Assembly: GCF_900107685.1 (NCBI RefSeq)
Contig: NZ_FNRQ01000008.1
Location: forward strand, 183,844 to 247,843
Reading direction: 5' to 3'
From: Paraburkholderia sartisoli
GTDB taxonomy: Bacteria > Pseudomonadota > Gammaproteobacteria > Burkholderiales > Burkholderiaceae
Length of the DNA stretch: 64,000 bases
Shown here: positions 23,968 to 32,316 of the stretch, one piece after another
Position numbering within the stretch: the stretch's first letter is position 1
Layout: the number at the start of each line of letters is the position of its first letter
The notes under the pieces: generated by a model
What the model saw: the letters and a program-made list of their open reading frames with translations, nothing else
Told to the model about the DNA's origin: nothing
Database searches by the model: none
Translations under genes and position numbers: made by a program

Positions 23968-24456
23968 CTACGTGGACGAAACGCGCTCAAGCAGACGCTG
24001 GGGAAAGTGCCGGTTGAGCACATGCTCGACGCACAGACCCACGAACGTCGCGTCGAGCCGTTCGAATTCGTTGACGACCTTGTTCATTGCCTCGGCGTTC
24101 AGGCTCAGCGACGCCGAAAAAATGACGTCGCGGCTTTGTCCTGCCGAGCGCGCATGCCTGATCGCCACGCGCAGTTCACGCAGACGCCCGAAGCCTGCCG
24201 CTTCGGCCTGGCGGGCCAGAATCGAAAGCAGTTCGTGTAACGCGAGCGCATCCGCACCGCTGGCCAGTTCCGCGTCGCCATCTTCCGCGAACATCTGGAC
24301 AAAGCGCAGCACGCTGTTCTGCAGGCGCCGGAAAGCATCCACGACGTCGCGGATCAACTCGGCACGTTCGAGGTCCGATGTGGGTTTCAGAGCTGTAATC
24401 GTCGACACGAAATCGCCCGCAAGCTCACCGGGCCAGATCGATCGATCAGCAACCAT
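23968..24456 (-). CDS. Unrecognised helical protein, predicted molybdate-regulated
   Basis: 162 residues from the ATG at 24456 (MVADRSIWPGEL). Upstream in-frame codons back to 24654 cross the promoter and operator and are rejected. The protein looks entirely alpha-helical, with heptad-like Leu/Ala spacing, e.g. LIRDVVDAFRRLQNSVLRF and ALHELLSILARQAEAAGF. It has a single cysteine (VGLCVEHVL) and no signal or membrane segment. I do not recognise a family. It precedes the DUF2325 gene on the same strand by 160 bases, with another operator between them, so the two are probably separate but co-regulated. Confidence 0.6.
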   Translation of the reverse strand: MVADRSIWPGELAGDFVSTITALKPTSDLERAELIRDVVDAFRRLQNSVLRFVQMFAEDGDAELASGADALALHELLSILARQAEAAGFGRLRELRVAIRHARSAGQSRDVIFSASLSLNAEAMNKVVNEFERLDATFVGLCVEHVLNRHFPQRLLERVSST

Positions 24457-24534
24457 GCGTCGACTGCGGGACAACCTGCACCTCCCCGTGATGTTCACCG
24501 CCTGCTGCCCTTTCAGGGGCCATTCAACAGACGC

Positions 24535-24562
24535 ATCGTTGTATTCTATCGGATATAACGAA
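24535..24562. promoter_or_regulatory. Predicted ModE operator (site 3)
   Basis: Half-sites ATCGTTGTATT (24535-24545) and GATATAACGAA (24552-24562) separated by 6 bases. This is the best of the three matches to the ModE consensus as I recall it, with only four mismatches over the two half-sites. It overlaps the -10 and spacer of the minus-strand promoter at 24543-24571, 79 bases before the start of the 162-residue gene, a classical repressor position. Confidence 0.75.
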
Positions 24563-24571
24563 AATGGTGAA
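24543..24571 (-). promoter_or_regulatory. Sigma-70-type promoter for the 162-residue gene
   Basis: On the minus strand TTCACC (24571-24566) and TAGAAT (24548-24543) are 17 bases apart. The spacer and -10 are covered by the predicted ModE palindrome. Confidence 0.55.
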
Positions 24572-24801
24572 ACCGATCGGAACACGGGGCGCCACTGGAC
24601 AGGCATCCTTGTTGCAGGCAACCTGTTGAACCGATGCCTGGCGCGCGGCGTCATTCCGCGTCATCACATGTCGCACGGGCTCGCGGCATGCTGCGTTTGC
24701 ACATCAAAAGACTGAGGAACGAAGAATCAATCGATCCACGCCTTCCGCACACATGGGAACATGTACGCCCGCAAGCCGATAAACCCCTCCATCGCAAGCC
24801 C
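24572..24801. other. Intergenic stretch before the second glycan gene group
   Basis: This region should hold the plus-strand promoter for the debranching enzyme gene group. I see no clear -35/-10 pair, no terminator and no repeat. Longer frames crossing it (from 24634) lack ribosome binding sites. Confidence 0.35.
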
Positions 24802-24915
24802 ATGACTTCGACGAACAACGACGTACCCATGATCCAGGCGCTGATGCGCACGCCGCGCGCCATCGGGCAGCAATGCGCAACCGTCGATGATTTCGTGCGG
24901 TTCGTGAACCGATGA
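24802..24915 (+). CDS. Possible 37-residue ORF coupled to the debranching enzyme gene
   Basis: An ATG at 24802 opens a 37-codon frame (starting MTSTNNDVPMIQALM) whose TGA at 24913-24915 overlaps the ATG at 24912 as ATGA, the same junction style used in the glgE operon. No strong ribosome binding site precedes it. It could be a small coupling ORF, or chance. No homologue comes to mind. Confidence 0.3.
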   Translation: MTSTNNDVPMIQALMRTPRAIGQQCATVDDFVRFVNR

Positions 24916-26873
24916 CCCGCATCGCCGCGCCCATCGAAGCCGCACGACTCGAAGACGAATGGCTCGAAGCCGACGCCTTCGGCGGCTTTGCATCGGGCAC
25001 GGTGGGCACGATGCGCACGCGCCGTTATCACGCGCTGCTGCTCACTGCGTCGAAGGCGGGTCGTGTCGTGCTGGTCAACGGCATCGAAGCGTGGCTCGAA
25101 GGCAACGGCGAACGTTATCCGCTAACGATGCAGCGCTACGCGCCCGACCTCATCTATCCCGACATCGCGGCGCGGATCCTGAGCTTCGACACCGCACCGT
25201 GGCCCACGTGGCGCGTGCGGATCGATACGGGCACGACATTGAACGTCGAGCTGTTCGTCGCGAAGGCGACCGGCGACACCGTGCTGCGCTGGCGGTGCGA
25301 ACGAAGCGGCGCGCTTGCGGACAACCTGATCCTGAAGGTCCGGCCGCTGCTTTCCGGCCGCGACTATCACGCGCTGCATCACGAGAATCCCGCGTTCAAC
25401 TTCAACGCGCAGCAGGACCAGTCGCGCGTCAGCTGGCAGCCTTACGGCGACTTGCCGGCCATTCACGCATCGACAAATGGCACGTATGCGCACGCGCCCG
25501 ACTGGTATCGCAACTTCTGCTACCTCCGCGAGCGCGAACGCGGGCTCGATTTCACCGAAGACCTCGCCACGCCCGGCGTGTTTTCCTTCGATCTCGTGAG
25601 CGGCGAAGCGCTCATGATCCTGAGCGCCGATACACAGGGCACGCCAGAAACGCAAAGCCCGCAGCGCGCACAAGCCGCAAGCGATCCCGCACAACGCGCG
25701 GTAGAACTGGCCGACATCGAACAGCAGCGCCGCGCCGCGTTCAGTTCACGTCTGCGGCGCTCCGCCGATGCGTATGTCGTGTCGCGCAACACGGGCCATA
25801 CGATCATCGCGGGGTTTCCGTGGTTCACCGACTGGGGTCGCGACACGTTCATCGCGATGCGGGGGCTCCTCATCACATCGGGCCGGCTCGCCGAAGCGGA
25901 ATCCATTCTGCTCGAATGGACCAGCATGCTCTCCGAAGGCATGCTGCCCAACCGCTTCCCCGACTACGGCAACGCACCCGAATACAACTCCGTCGATGCG
26001 TCGCTATGGTTTGCGGTTGCCGTGCATGACTACCTCGCGACGGATCACGCGAGCCCCGCAACCCGCACCCGCCTTCAGCAGACAGTCGACGCGATTCTCA
26101 CGGGCTATTCGCAGGGCACGCGCTTCGGTATCGCGGCGGATGGCGACGGCCTGCTGCGCGCCGGCGTACCCGGCACGCAGCTGACATGGATGGACGCGCG
26201 AGCCGGCGACTGGGTCGTCACGCCGCGCATCGGCAAGCCCGTTGAAATCCAGGCGCTGTGGATCAACGCGTTGCGCATTGCGTCAGCATGGAACGCGCAA
26301 TGGCAGGAACGCGCGACACGTGCGTCGCAGGCATTCAATGCACGCTTTATCGATGCGTCGACGGGCGCGCTCTTCGACGTGATCGACGTCGATCACGTCG
26401 CGGGACAGGTCGATCGGGCGCTGCGGCCCAACCAGATCTTTGCCGTCGGCGGCCTGCCGTTCGCGCTCCTCGAAGGCGCGGCCGCGCGCGCCGTCGTCGA
26501 ACAGGTGCAAACGCATCTGCTGACCCCTGTCGGTCTGCGCACGCTCGCGCCGTCAGATCGCGGCTATTGCGCTCACTATCGCGGCGGCCCGCTCGAACGC
26601 GACGGCGCGTACCACCAGGGCACCGTGTGGCCGTGGCTGCTCGGCCCGTTCGTCGAAGCATGGCTGCGCGTGCATGGGATGAATGGCGTGAGTCGCGCCG
26701 AAGCCGAAGCCGGCTTTCTGGCGCCGCTTCATGAGCATCTCGATCACGCGGGCCTCGATCACGTTTCCGAGGTGGCGGACGGCGATGCGCCGCACACGCC
26801 TGGCGGCACACCGTTCCAGGCGTGGTCGCTGGGCGAGCTGCTGCGAATGGAGTGTCTGCTGGCACGCATCTGA
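24912..26873 (+). CDS. Amylo-alpha-1,6-glucosidase / glycogen debranching enzyme (GH133 type)
   Basis: 653 residues. The N-terminal half is a beta-sandwich starting with LEADAFGGFASGTVGTMRTRRYHALL, a hallmark of archaeal-type debranching enzymes. The C-terminal half is an (alpha/alpha)6 barrel with GFPWFTDWGRDTFIAMRGLL near residue 300, FPDYGNAPEYNSVDASLWF near 350, and YHQGTVWPWLLGPF near 570. Such enzymes remove alpha-1,6 glucosyl stubs from limit dextrins. It is a second debranching activity beside GlgX, encoded with a GH63-type glucosidase 67 bases downstream. No signal peptide is seen, so it should act in the cytoplasm. Confidence 0.88.
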   Translation: MTRIAAPIEAARLEDEWLEADAFGGFASGTVGTMRTRRYHALLLTASKAGRVVLVNGIEAWLEGNGERYPLTMQRYAPDLIYPDIAARILSFDTAPWPTWRVRIDTGTTLNVELFVAKATGDTVLRWRCERSGALADNLILKVRPLLSGRDYHALHHENPAFNFNAQQDQSRVSWQPYGDLPAIHASTNGTYAHAPDWYRNFCYLRERERGLDFTEDLATPGVFSFDLVSGEALMILSADTQGTPETQSPQRAQAASDPAQRAVELADIEQQRRAAFSSRLRRSADAYVVSRNTGHTIIAGFPWFTDWGRDTFIAMRGLLITSGRLAEAESILLEWTSMLSEGMLPNRFPDYGNAPEYNSVDASLWFAVAVHDYLATDHASPATRTRLQQTVDAILTGYSQGTRFGIAADGDGLLRAGVPGTQLTWMDARAGDWVVTPRIGKPVEIQALWINALRIASAWNAQWQERATRASQAFNARFIDASTGALFDVIDVDHVAGQVDRALRPNQIFAVGGLPFALLEGAAARAVVEQVQTHLLTPVGLRTLAPSDRGYCAHYRGGPLERDGAYHQGTVWPWLLGPFVEAWLRVHGMNGVSRAEAEAGFLAPLHEHLDHAGLDHVSEVADGDAPHTPGGTPFQAWSLGELLRMECLLARI

Positions 26874-26940
26874 CCCGGGGCAGCCAAACCGCGCTACGAT
26901 GTGCGTCTGACCGCCTGGGCCAAAGCTAAAGGACACGTCT

Positions 26941-29685
26941 ATGTCACCGCTGCGCGCCGTCAACATCCTCGAGACCATCGAAGGCCGCCGTCTGCATTCC
27001 AGCGAATGCGCCCGCTGGCAGCGCTGGGGCCCGTATCTCAGCGAACGCCAGTGGGGCACGGTGCGCGAGGATTACAGCGAAAACGGCACCGCGTGGGACT
27101 ATTTCCCGCACGACCATGCGCGCAGCCGCGCCTATCGCTGGGGCGAAGACGGCATCGCCGGTTTCGGCGACGACACGCTCAGCTGGTGCGTCTCGCTCGC
27201 GCTCTGGAACGGCCGCGACGCGATCCTCAAGGAACGCCTGTTCGGTCTCACGAACGAACAGGGCAATCACGGCGAGGACGTGAAAGAGCTGTACTTCTAT
27301 CTCGACGGCACGCCGACGCATTCGTACATGCGCATGCTCTACAAATACCCGCATGTGGCGTATCCGTACGACGACCTGATCCAGGAAAACGCGCGACGCG
27401 GCGCCGACATGCCCGAGTACGAAATCCTCGACACCGGTGTGTTCGACGACAACGGCTACTTCGACGTCGACGTCGAATACGCAAAGCACGCTGCGGACGA
27501 CATCGTGATGCGCGTGAGCGTCGAGAACCGCGCCGACAAAGCGGCTTCGCTCGACGTGCTGCCGCAGATCTGGGCGCGCAACAAGTGGGCGTGGAAGGGC
27601 CTCAAGGACAAGCCGTCGCTGACAAGAAGCCCTGATTCGCACGCCGCGCCGCATCTGGTCGGGCGCATGCAGGGACACGATCCGCTCATCGTCACGGCGT
27701 GGGTCCAGCCGTCGAACGATACGACGATTACGCCGGCAGTGACGTGGCTCTTTTGCGAGAACGAAACGAACGTCCGGCGGCTTTACAACACGGACAGCAA
27801 AGGTCCGTTCAAGGACGGCTTCAACGATTACCTCGTCCACGGCGACGCCGAGGCGGTGCGCCACGACGCCGGCACGAAGGCGGGTGCGCATGTGCATCTC
27901 GAACTGGGACCGCACGCCCGCGCGGTCGTGTTCCTGCGCTGGCGACGCGAGTCGGGGCCGGATGACGTGCCGCTCGATGTCGACGCGCTCTTCGCGCGCC
28001 GCATTGCCGAAGCCAACGAGTTTTATGCGGCCCTGCAGCACGAAATGGACGACCCCGACAAACGGCTCGTTCAACGTCAGGCGCTCGCCGGCATGCTCTG
28101 GTCCAAGCAGTACTACCAGTTCGACGTCCAGCGCTGGATGGACGGCGACCAGGCGCAGCCCGCACCCGCCGCGCGCCGCCGGCACGGACGCAACGCCGAC
28201 TGGCGGCATCTGTGCAACGCGGACATCGTGTCGATGCCGGACAAATGGGAATACCCGTGGTACGCCTCGTGGGATCTCGCGTTTCATGCGGCCGCCTTCG
28301 CGCTGATCGACCCCGCGTTCGCCAAACGGCAGTTGCTGCTGCTCGTGAAGGACCGCTACCAGCATCCGAACGGTCAGCTGCCCGCGTACGAATGGGCATT
28401 CAGCGACGCCAATCCGCCCGTGCATGCGTGGGCCACGTGGCGCGTCTACGAGATCGACCGTGCGATTACCGGCACCGCCGATCGCGACTTCCTCGAACTG
28501 GTGTTCCACAAGTTACTGCTCAATTTCTCGTGGTGGGTGAACCGCAAGGACGCCGACGGTCACAACATTTTTCAGGGCGGCTTTCTCGGCCTCGACAACG
28601 TCGGCATTTTCGATCGTTCCTCGCCGCTGCCGACGGGTGGCCACATCGACCAGGCCGATGGCACCGCCTGGATGGCGGCGTATGCGCTCGACCTGATGCG
28701 CATCGCGCTGGAACTCGCGTACGAGAATCACGTGTTCGTCGATATCGGCGTGAAGTTCTTCGAGCACTTCCTGTACATCGCGGAAGCCGTCAGTTGCGAG
28801 GACGGTTGCGACACCGGCCTGTGGGATTCGGAGGACCAGTTCTTCTACGACAAGCTGCGACTGCCCGACGGCACGATGGTGCCGCTGCGCATCCGCTCGA
28901 TCGTCGGGCTGATTCCGCTCTTCGCCGTACACGTGCTCGAACAGCGCCTGCACGGCGACCTGCCCGGCCTGCGTGACCGGCTCGTCTGGTTCCTCGAACA
29001 TCGCCCCGATCTTGCGCGGCTCGTGTCGCGCTGGAACGAACCCGGCAAGGGCAACAGCCTCCTGCTGTCGCTGCTGCGCGGACATCGCATGAAAGCACTG
29101 CTGCGCCGTGTGCTCGACGAATCCGAGTTTCTCTCCGATCACGGCGTGCGGGCGCTTTCGCGCGTGCATCGCGACCACCCGTTCGTGTATGAGCACAACG
29201 GCAACAGCTTTGGCATCAAGTATCTGCCGGCGGAATCGGATTCACGCGTGTTCGGCGGCAATTCGAACTGGCGCGGGCCGGTATGGATGCCGGTCAACTA
29301 TCTGCTGATCGAATCGCTCTACGAATTTCACCGGTATTACGGCGATGATTTTCGCGTCGAGTATCCGACGGGTTCCGGCCAGTGCTTTTCGCTAAACGAG
29401 ATCGCGGACGAACTCGCGCGGCGCGTCACCACGCTGTTCCTGAAAGACCGCGACGGGCATCGTCCGGTGATGGGTGCGTATCCGCTGCTGGAGGCCGATC
29501 CGCGTTCAAGCGACCTCGTGCTGTTCCATGAATACTTTCACGGCGATAACGGCCGTGGCGTCGGCGCGTCGCATCAAACGGGCTGGAGCGGGCTCGTCGC
29601 GCTGCTGCTGCAACCGCGCGAAATGGGCCAGTCAGGCAACGTGCCGGTCGCGGGAGAAACCGAAGAAGCGCTCGTCACGAAGTAA
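26941..29685 (+). CDS. MGH1-like / GH63-family glucosidase
   Basis: 914 residues, preceded by AAAGGA as ribosome binding site. The N-terminal region (residues 1-330) is a beta domain with GRDAILKERLFGLTNEQGNHGEDVKE. The C-terminal (alpha/alpha)6 barrel carries MPDKWEYPWYASWDLAFH, PAYEWAFSDANPPVHAWA and SNWRGPVWMPVNYLL. The WRGPVW box is typical of GH63/MGH1 enzymes such as mannosylglycerate hydrolase and processing glucosidases. The exact substrate cannot be read from sequence; an alpha-linked glucoside is likely given the debranching enzyme upstream and zwf and glucokinase downstream. Confidence 0.82.
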   Translation: MSPLRAVNILETIEGRRLHSSECARWQRWGPYLSERQWGTVREDYSENGTAWDYFPHDHARSRAYRWGEDGIAGFGDDTLSWCVSLALWNGRDAILKERLFGLTNEQGNHGEDVKELYFYLDGTPTHSYMRMLYKYPHVAYPYDDLIQENARRGADMPEYEILDTGVFDDNGYFDVDVEYAKHAADDIVMRVSVENRADKAASLDVLPQIWARNKWAWKGLKDKPSLTRSPDSHAAPHLVGRMQGHDPLIVTAWVQPSNDTTITPAVTWLFCENETNVRRLYNTDSKGPFKDGFNDYLVHGDAEAVRHDAGTKAGAHVHLELGPHARAVVFLRWRRESGPDDVPLDVDALFARRIAEANEFYAALQHEMDDPDKRLVQRQALAGMLWSKQYYQFDVQRWMDGDQAQPAPAARRRHGRNADWRHLCNADIVSMPDKWEYPWYASWDLAFHAAAFALIDPAFAKRQLLLLVKDRYQHPNGQLPAYEWAFSDANPPVHAWATWRVYEIDRAITGTADRDFLELVFHKLLLNFSWWVNRKDADGHNIFQGGFLGLDNVGIFDRSSPLPTGGHIDQADGTAWMAAYALDLMRIALELAYENHVFVDIGVKFFEHFLYIAEAVSCEDGCDTGLWDSEDQFFYDKLRLPDGTMVPLRIRSIVGLIPLFAVHVLEQRLHGDLPGLRDRLVWFLEHRPDLARLVSRWNEPGKGNSLLLSLLRGHRMKALLRRVLDESEFLSDHGVRALSRVHRDHPFVYEHNGNSFGIKYLPAESDSRVFGGNSNWRGPVWMPVNYLLIESLYEFHRYYGDDFRVEYPTGSGQCFSLNEIADELARRVTTLFLKDRDGHRPVMGAYPLLEADPRSSDLVLFHEYFHGDNGRGVGASHQTGWSGLVALLLQPREMGQSGNVPVAGETEEALVTK

Positions 29686-29813
29686 GGCGCTCCGCTGCAA
29701 AGATTTGACCGGATGCCTGCGCTGCGTGAAATTCCGCGTGTTTTTTGAACTGTGCGGCTTCGACTGCGGTCTTTTCTATATCGTCCAGTGTATGGCCTAA
29801 CGGAATGAGCCCC

Positions 29814-31439
29814 ATGTCAAACGAAACGAATGCAGCACAGCCGGTGAATACCGCGTCCAATGCCGGTGTCACCGCGCGAGCCGCTTCGGGGCCCGCGGGC
29901 GCCGCGCCCTCGTCCGCGGGCAGGCATCCCGCGCCGCCGTGTACGCTGGTGATCTTCGGCGCGGGTGGCGACCTCACGAAACGCCTGCTGATGCCGGCGC
30001 TTTACAACCTGTCGACGGATGGCCTGCTCGATTCGGGCATGAAGATCATCGGCGTGAATCACGGCGAACGCGAGACCGCCGAGTGGCGTGACGACCTCAA
30101 GAAGTCGCTGCAGCAATTCGCCGCCGACAAGGCGAGCACCTTCCATACCACGCAATTCGACGAAGACGCGTGGGACTGGGTCGCGCAGCGGCTGCAATAC
30201 GTGGCCGGCGAATTCGAATCCGACGACACGTTCTCGAACCTGAAGCAGCTGATCAGCGCCGCGGCGGGCAGCAACGTGATCTTTTATCTCGCGGTCACGT
30301 CGCGCTTCTTCAAGCCGATCGTCGAACATCTCGGCCGTGCGGGATTGCTGAAGGAAGACGACGGCGGCTTCCGGCGTCTCGTCATCGAAAAGCCGTTTGG
30401 CACCGATCTCGCATCCGCACGCGATCTGAACGCGCACATCCTGGGCTATGCGAAGGAATCGCAGGTCTATCGTATCGACCATTTTCTCGGCAAGGACACG
30501 GTGCAGAGCATTCTCGCCGTGCGCTTCGCGAATGCGATCTTCGAGCCGATCTGGCGACGCGAATATATCGATCACCTGCAGATCACGGCGGCGGAGACGA
30601 TCGGCGTCGAAGGGCGTGGCAAGTTCTACGAACAGACCGGCGCGTTTCGCGACATGCTGCCCAATCACCTGTTCCAGCTGCTCGGCATGGTGGCCATGGA
30701 GCCGCCCAATTCCTTCGATGCCGAAGCGGTGCGCGACAAGAAGGCCGACATCTTCGACGCGATCCAGCCGCTCCACGCGCGCGACGTCGTGCTCGGCCAG
30801 TATGAGAAAGGCCCGGCCGGCCCAGGTTATCGCGAGGAACCCGACGTCGCGGCGGACAGCCATACGGAGACATACGCCGCGGCGCGCGTGTTCGTCGAAA
30901 ACTGGCGCTGGGCGGGCGTGCCGTTTTATCTGCGCACCGGCAAGCGTCTCGCCTCGCGCCGCACGGAGATCGCGGTGCACCTCAAAACGGTGCCGTTCCG
31001 GCTGTTTCGCGACACACCCGTCGACACGTTGACGCCCAACGTGCTGACGCTGCGCATCGACCCGGCGCACGGCACGCGCTTCGATTTCAACGTGAAGGTG
31101 CCCGGCCCCGCGATGCAGATCGGCCCGGTGCAATCGGCGTTCGACTATGCCGACTTCTTCGCGGAGCGCGCGAACGTCGGCTATGAGACGCTGCTGTACG
31201 ACTGCATGCTGGGCGACGCCACGCTGTTCCAGCGCGCCGATGGCATCGAGACGAGCTGGGCCGCCGTGGAAGACGTGCTGCATCCGCAAAACGGCCCGTT
31301 GCCCGTGGCAGGTTATCCTGCGGGTAGTGCGGGGCCCGCGCAAAGCGACGCGCTACTCGCGCGCGACGGACGCGCGTGGCGGCCGCTCGCGCCGGATGAC
31401 GCCGCGAGCGATGCGAACACCGCTGCCCAGAAGAAGTAA
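29814..31439 (+). CDS. zwf: Glucose-6-phosphate 1-dehydrogenase
   Basis: 541 residues from the ATG at 29814 (MSNETNAAQP); an in-frame ATG at 29805 gives three more residues and cannot be excluded. A 40-residue Ala/Ser-rich tail precedes the NAD(P)-binding loop FGAGGDLTKR (residues 48-57). The substrate motif RIDHFLGKD with R220 and H223 and the later FYLRTGKRL are present. It oxidises glucose-6-phosphate to 6-phosphogluconolactone. Position after two glucan-degrading enzymes and before a glucokinase indicates disposal of released glucose through the Entner-Doudoroff or pentose phosphate route. Confidence 0.96.
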   Translation: MSNETNAAQPVNTASNAGVTARAASGPAGAAPSSAGRHPAPPCTLVIFGAGGDLTKRLLMPALYNLSTDGLLDSGMKIIGVNHGERETAEWRDDLKKSLQQFAADKASTFHTTQFDEDAWDWVAQRLQYVAGEFESDDTFSNLKQLISAAAGSNVIFYLAVTSRFFKPIVEHLGRAGLLKEDDGGFRRLVIEKPFGTDLASARDLNAHILGYAKESQVYRIDHFLGKDTVQSILAVRFANAIFEPIWRREYIDHLQITAAETIGVEGRGKFYEQTGAFRDMLPNHLFQLLGMVAMEPPNSFDAEAVRDKKADIFDAIQPLHARDVVLGQYEKGPAGPGYREEPDVAADSHTETYAAARVFVENWRWAGVPFYLRTGKRLASRRTEIAVHLKTVPFRLFRDTPVDTLTPNVLTLRIDPAHGTRFDFNVKVPGPAMQIGPVQSAFDYADFFAERANVGYETLLYDCMLGDATLFQRADGIETSWAAVEDVLHPQNGPLPVAGYPAGSAGPAQSDALLARDGRAWRPLAPDDAASDANTAAQKK

Positions 31440-31482
31440 TGCGGCTCACACCACACGAAGCACATCAGGAGAGGAGAAAAAC

Positions 31483-32283
31483 ATGGTGACATCACGCAAG
31501 CCGAAAACCAGAAGCGCAGCGGAGCAGATCCTGGCCATCGACGTCGGCGGCACCGGCCTGAAAGCAGCGATCATCGACTCAAGCGGACACATGTTGAGCG
31601 AGCGCGTGCGCGTGGCGACGCCGCATCCGTGTACGCCGGACCAGCTCGTCGATGCGCTGGTCACGCTGGTTGCGCCGCTCGTCGCGCAATATCCGCCGAC
31701 GCAGATCTCGATCGGCTTTCCCGGCTTCGTGCGCAATAACCGCATCCTGACGGCGCCGCACTTCGGCGTGACCGGCTGGCACGACATTCCGCTCGCGGAC
31801 AATCTCGCGGCACGGCTGGGTGGCCTGCCGGTGCGCATGATCAACGACGCCGAAATGCAGGGCTTCGCCGCGATCGAAGGTAAAGGTATCGAGTTCGTGC
31901 TGACGCTCGGCACCGGCGCCGGCACGGCCCTCTTTCGCGACGGCGAACTGATGCCGCATCTGGAACTGGCGCACCACCCGGTGAGCAAGGGCCGCGCCTA
32001 CGACGAGTACATCGGCGACGCCGCGCGCAAGAAAGCCGGCGACAAGCGATGGAACCGCCGCGTGGAAAAGATCGTCGGCATCCTCGCTTCGCTCGTGAAC
32101 TACGACAAGCTGTGGATTGGCGGCGGCAACGCCGCGCGGCTGAAGTTCGACTTGCCGGCGAACGTGGCGATCGTGTCGAACGACGCCGGCATCGAAGGCG
32201 GCGCGAAGCTGTGGCATCCGCGTTCGGTGCGCGAGACGCGCCAGCTGCCGGACGCGAACGCGCGCAAAGGCGCGTTCAAATAG
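31483..32283 (+). CDS. ppgK: ROK-family polyphosphate-type glucokinase
   Basis: 266 residues from the ATG at 31483, which has GAGGAG nine bases upstream; longer frames run into zwf. The phosphate-binding IDVGGTGLKAAIID lies at residues about 19-32, followed by SIGFPGFVRNN, MINDAEMQGFA (catalytic Asp) and LTLGTGAGTALF. This closely follows polyphosphate/ATP glucokinases (PpgK) and differs from the zinc-binding ROK sugar kinases, whose C-x-C motif is absent. It phosphorylates glucose to glucose-6-phosphate, the substrate of the Zwf encoded 43 bases upstream, so the two are probably one transcript. Confidence 0.85.
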   Translation: MVTSRKPKTRSAAEQILAIDVGGTGLKAAIIDSSGHMLSERVRVATPHPCTPDQLVDALVTLVAPLVAQYPPTQISIGFPGFVRNNRILTAPHFGVTGWHDIPLADNLAARLGGLPVRMINDAEMQGFAAIEGKGIEFVLTLGTGAGTALFRDGELMPHLELAHHPVSKGRAYDEYIGDAARKKAGDKRWNRRVEKIVGILASLVNYDKLWIGGGNAARLKFDLPANVAIVSNDAGIEGGAKLWHPRSVRETRQLPDANARKGAFK

Positions 32284-32290
32284 CGGTGAC

Positions 32291-32307
32291 GGCGGCTGTC
32301 AGCCGCC
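32291..32307 (+). terminator. Short GC-rich hairpin between convergent genes
   Basis: GGCGGCT (32291-32297), loop GTC, AGCCGCC (32301-32307). It sits 8 bases after the glucokinase stop and just before the end of the convergent corC-like gene. It has no T-run, so a terminator role is plausible but weakly supported. Confidence 0.4.
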
Positions 32308-32316
32308 GGTCGCACG

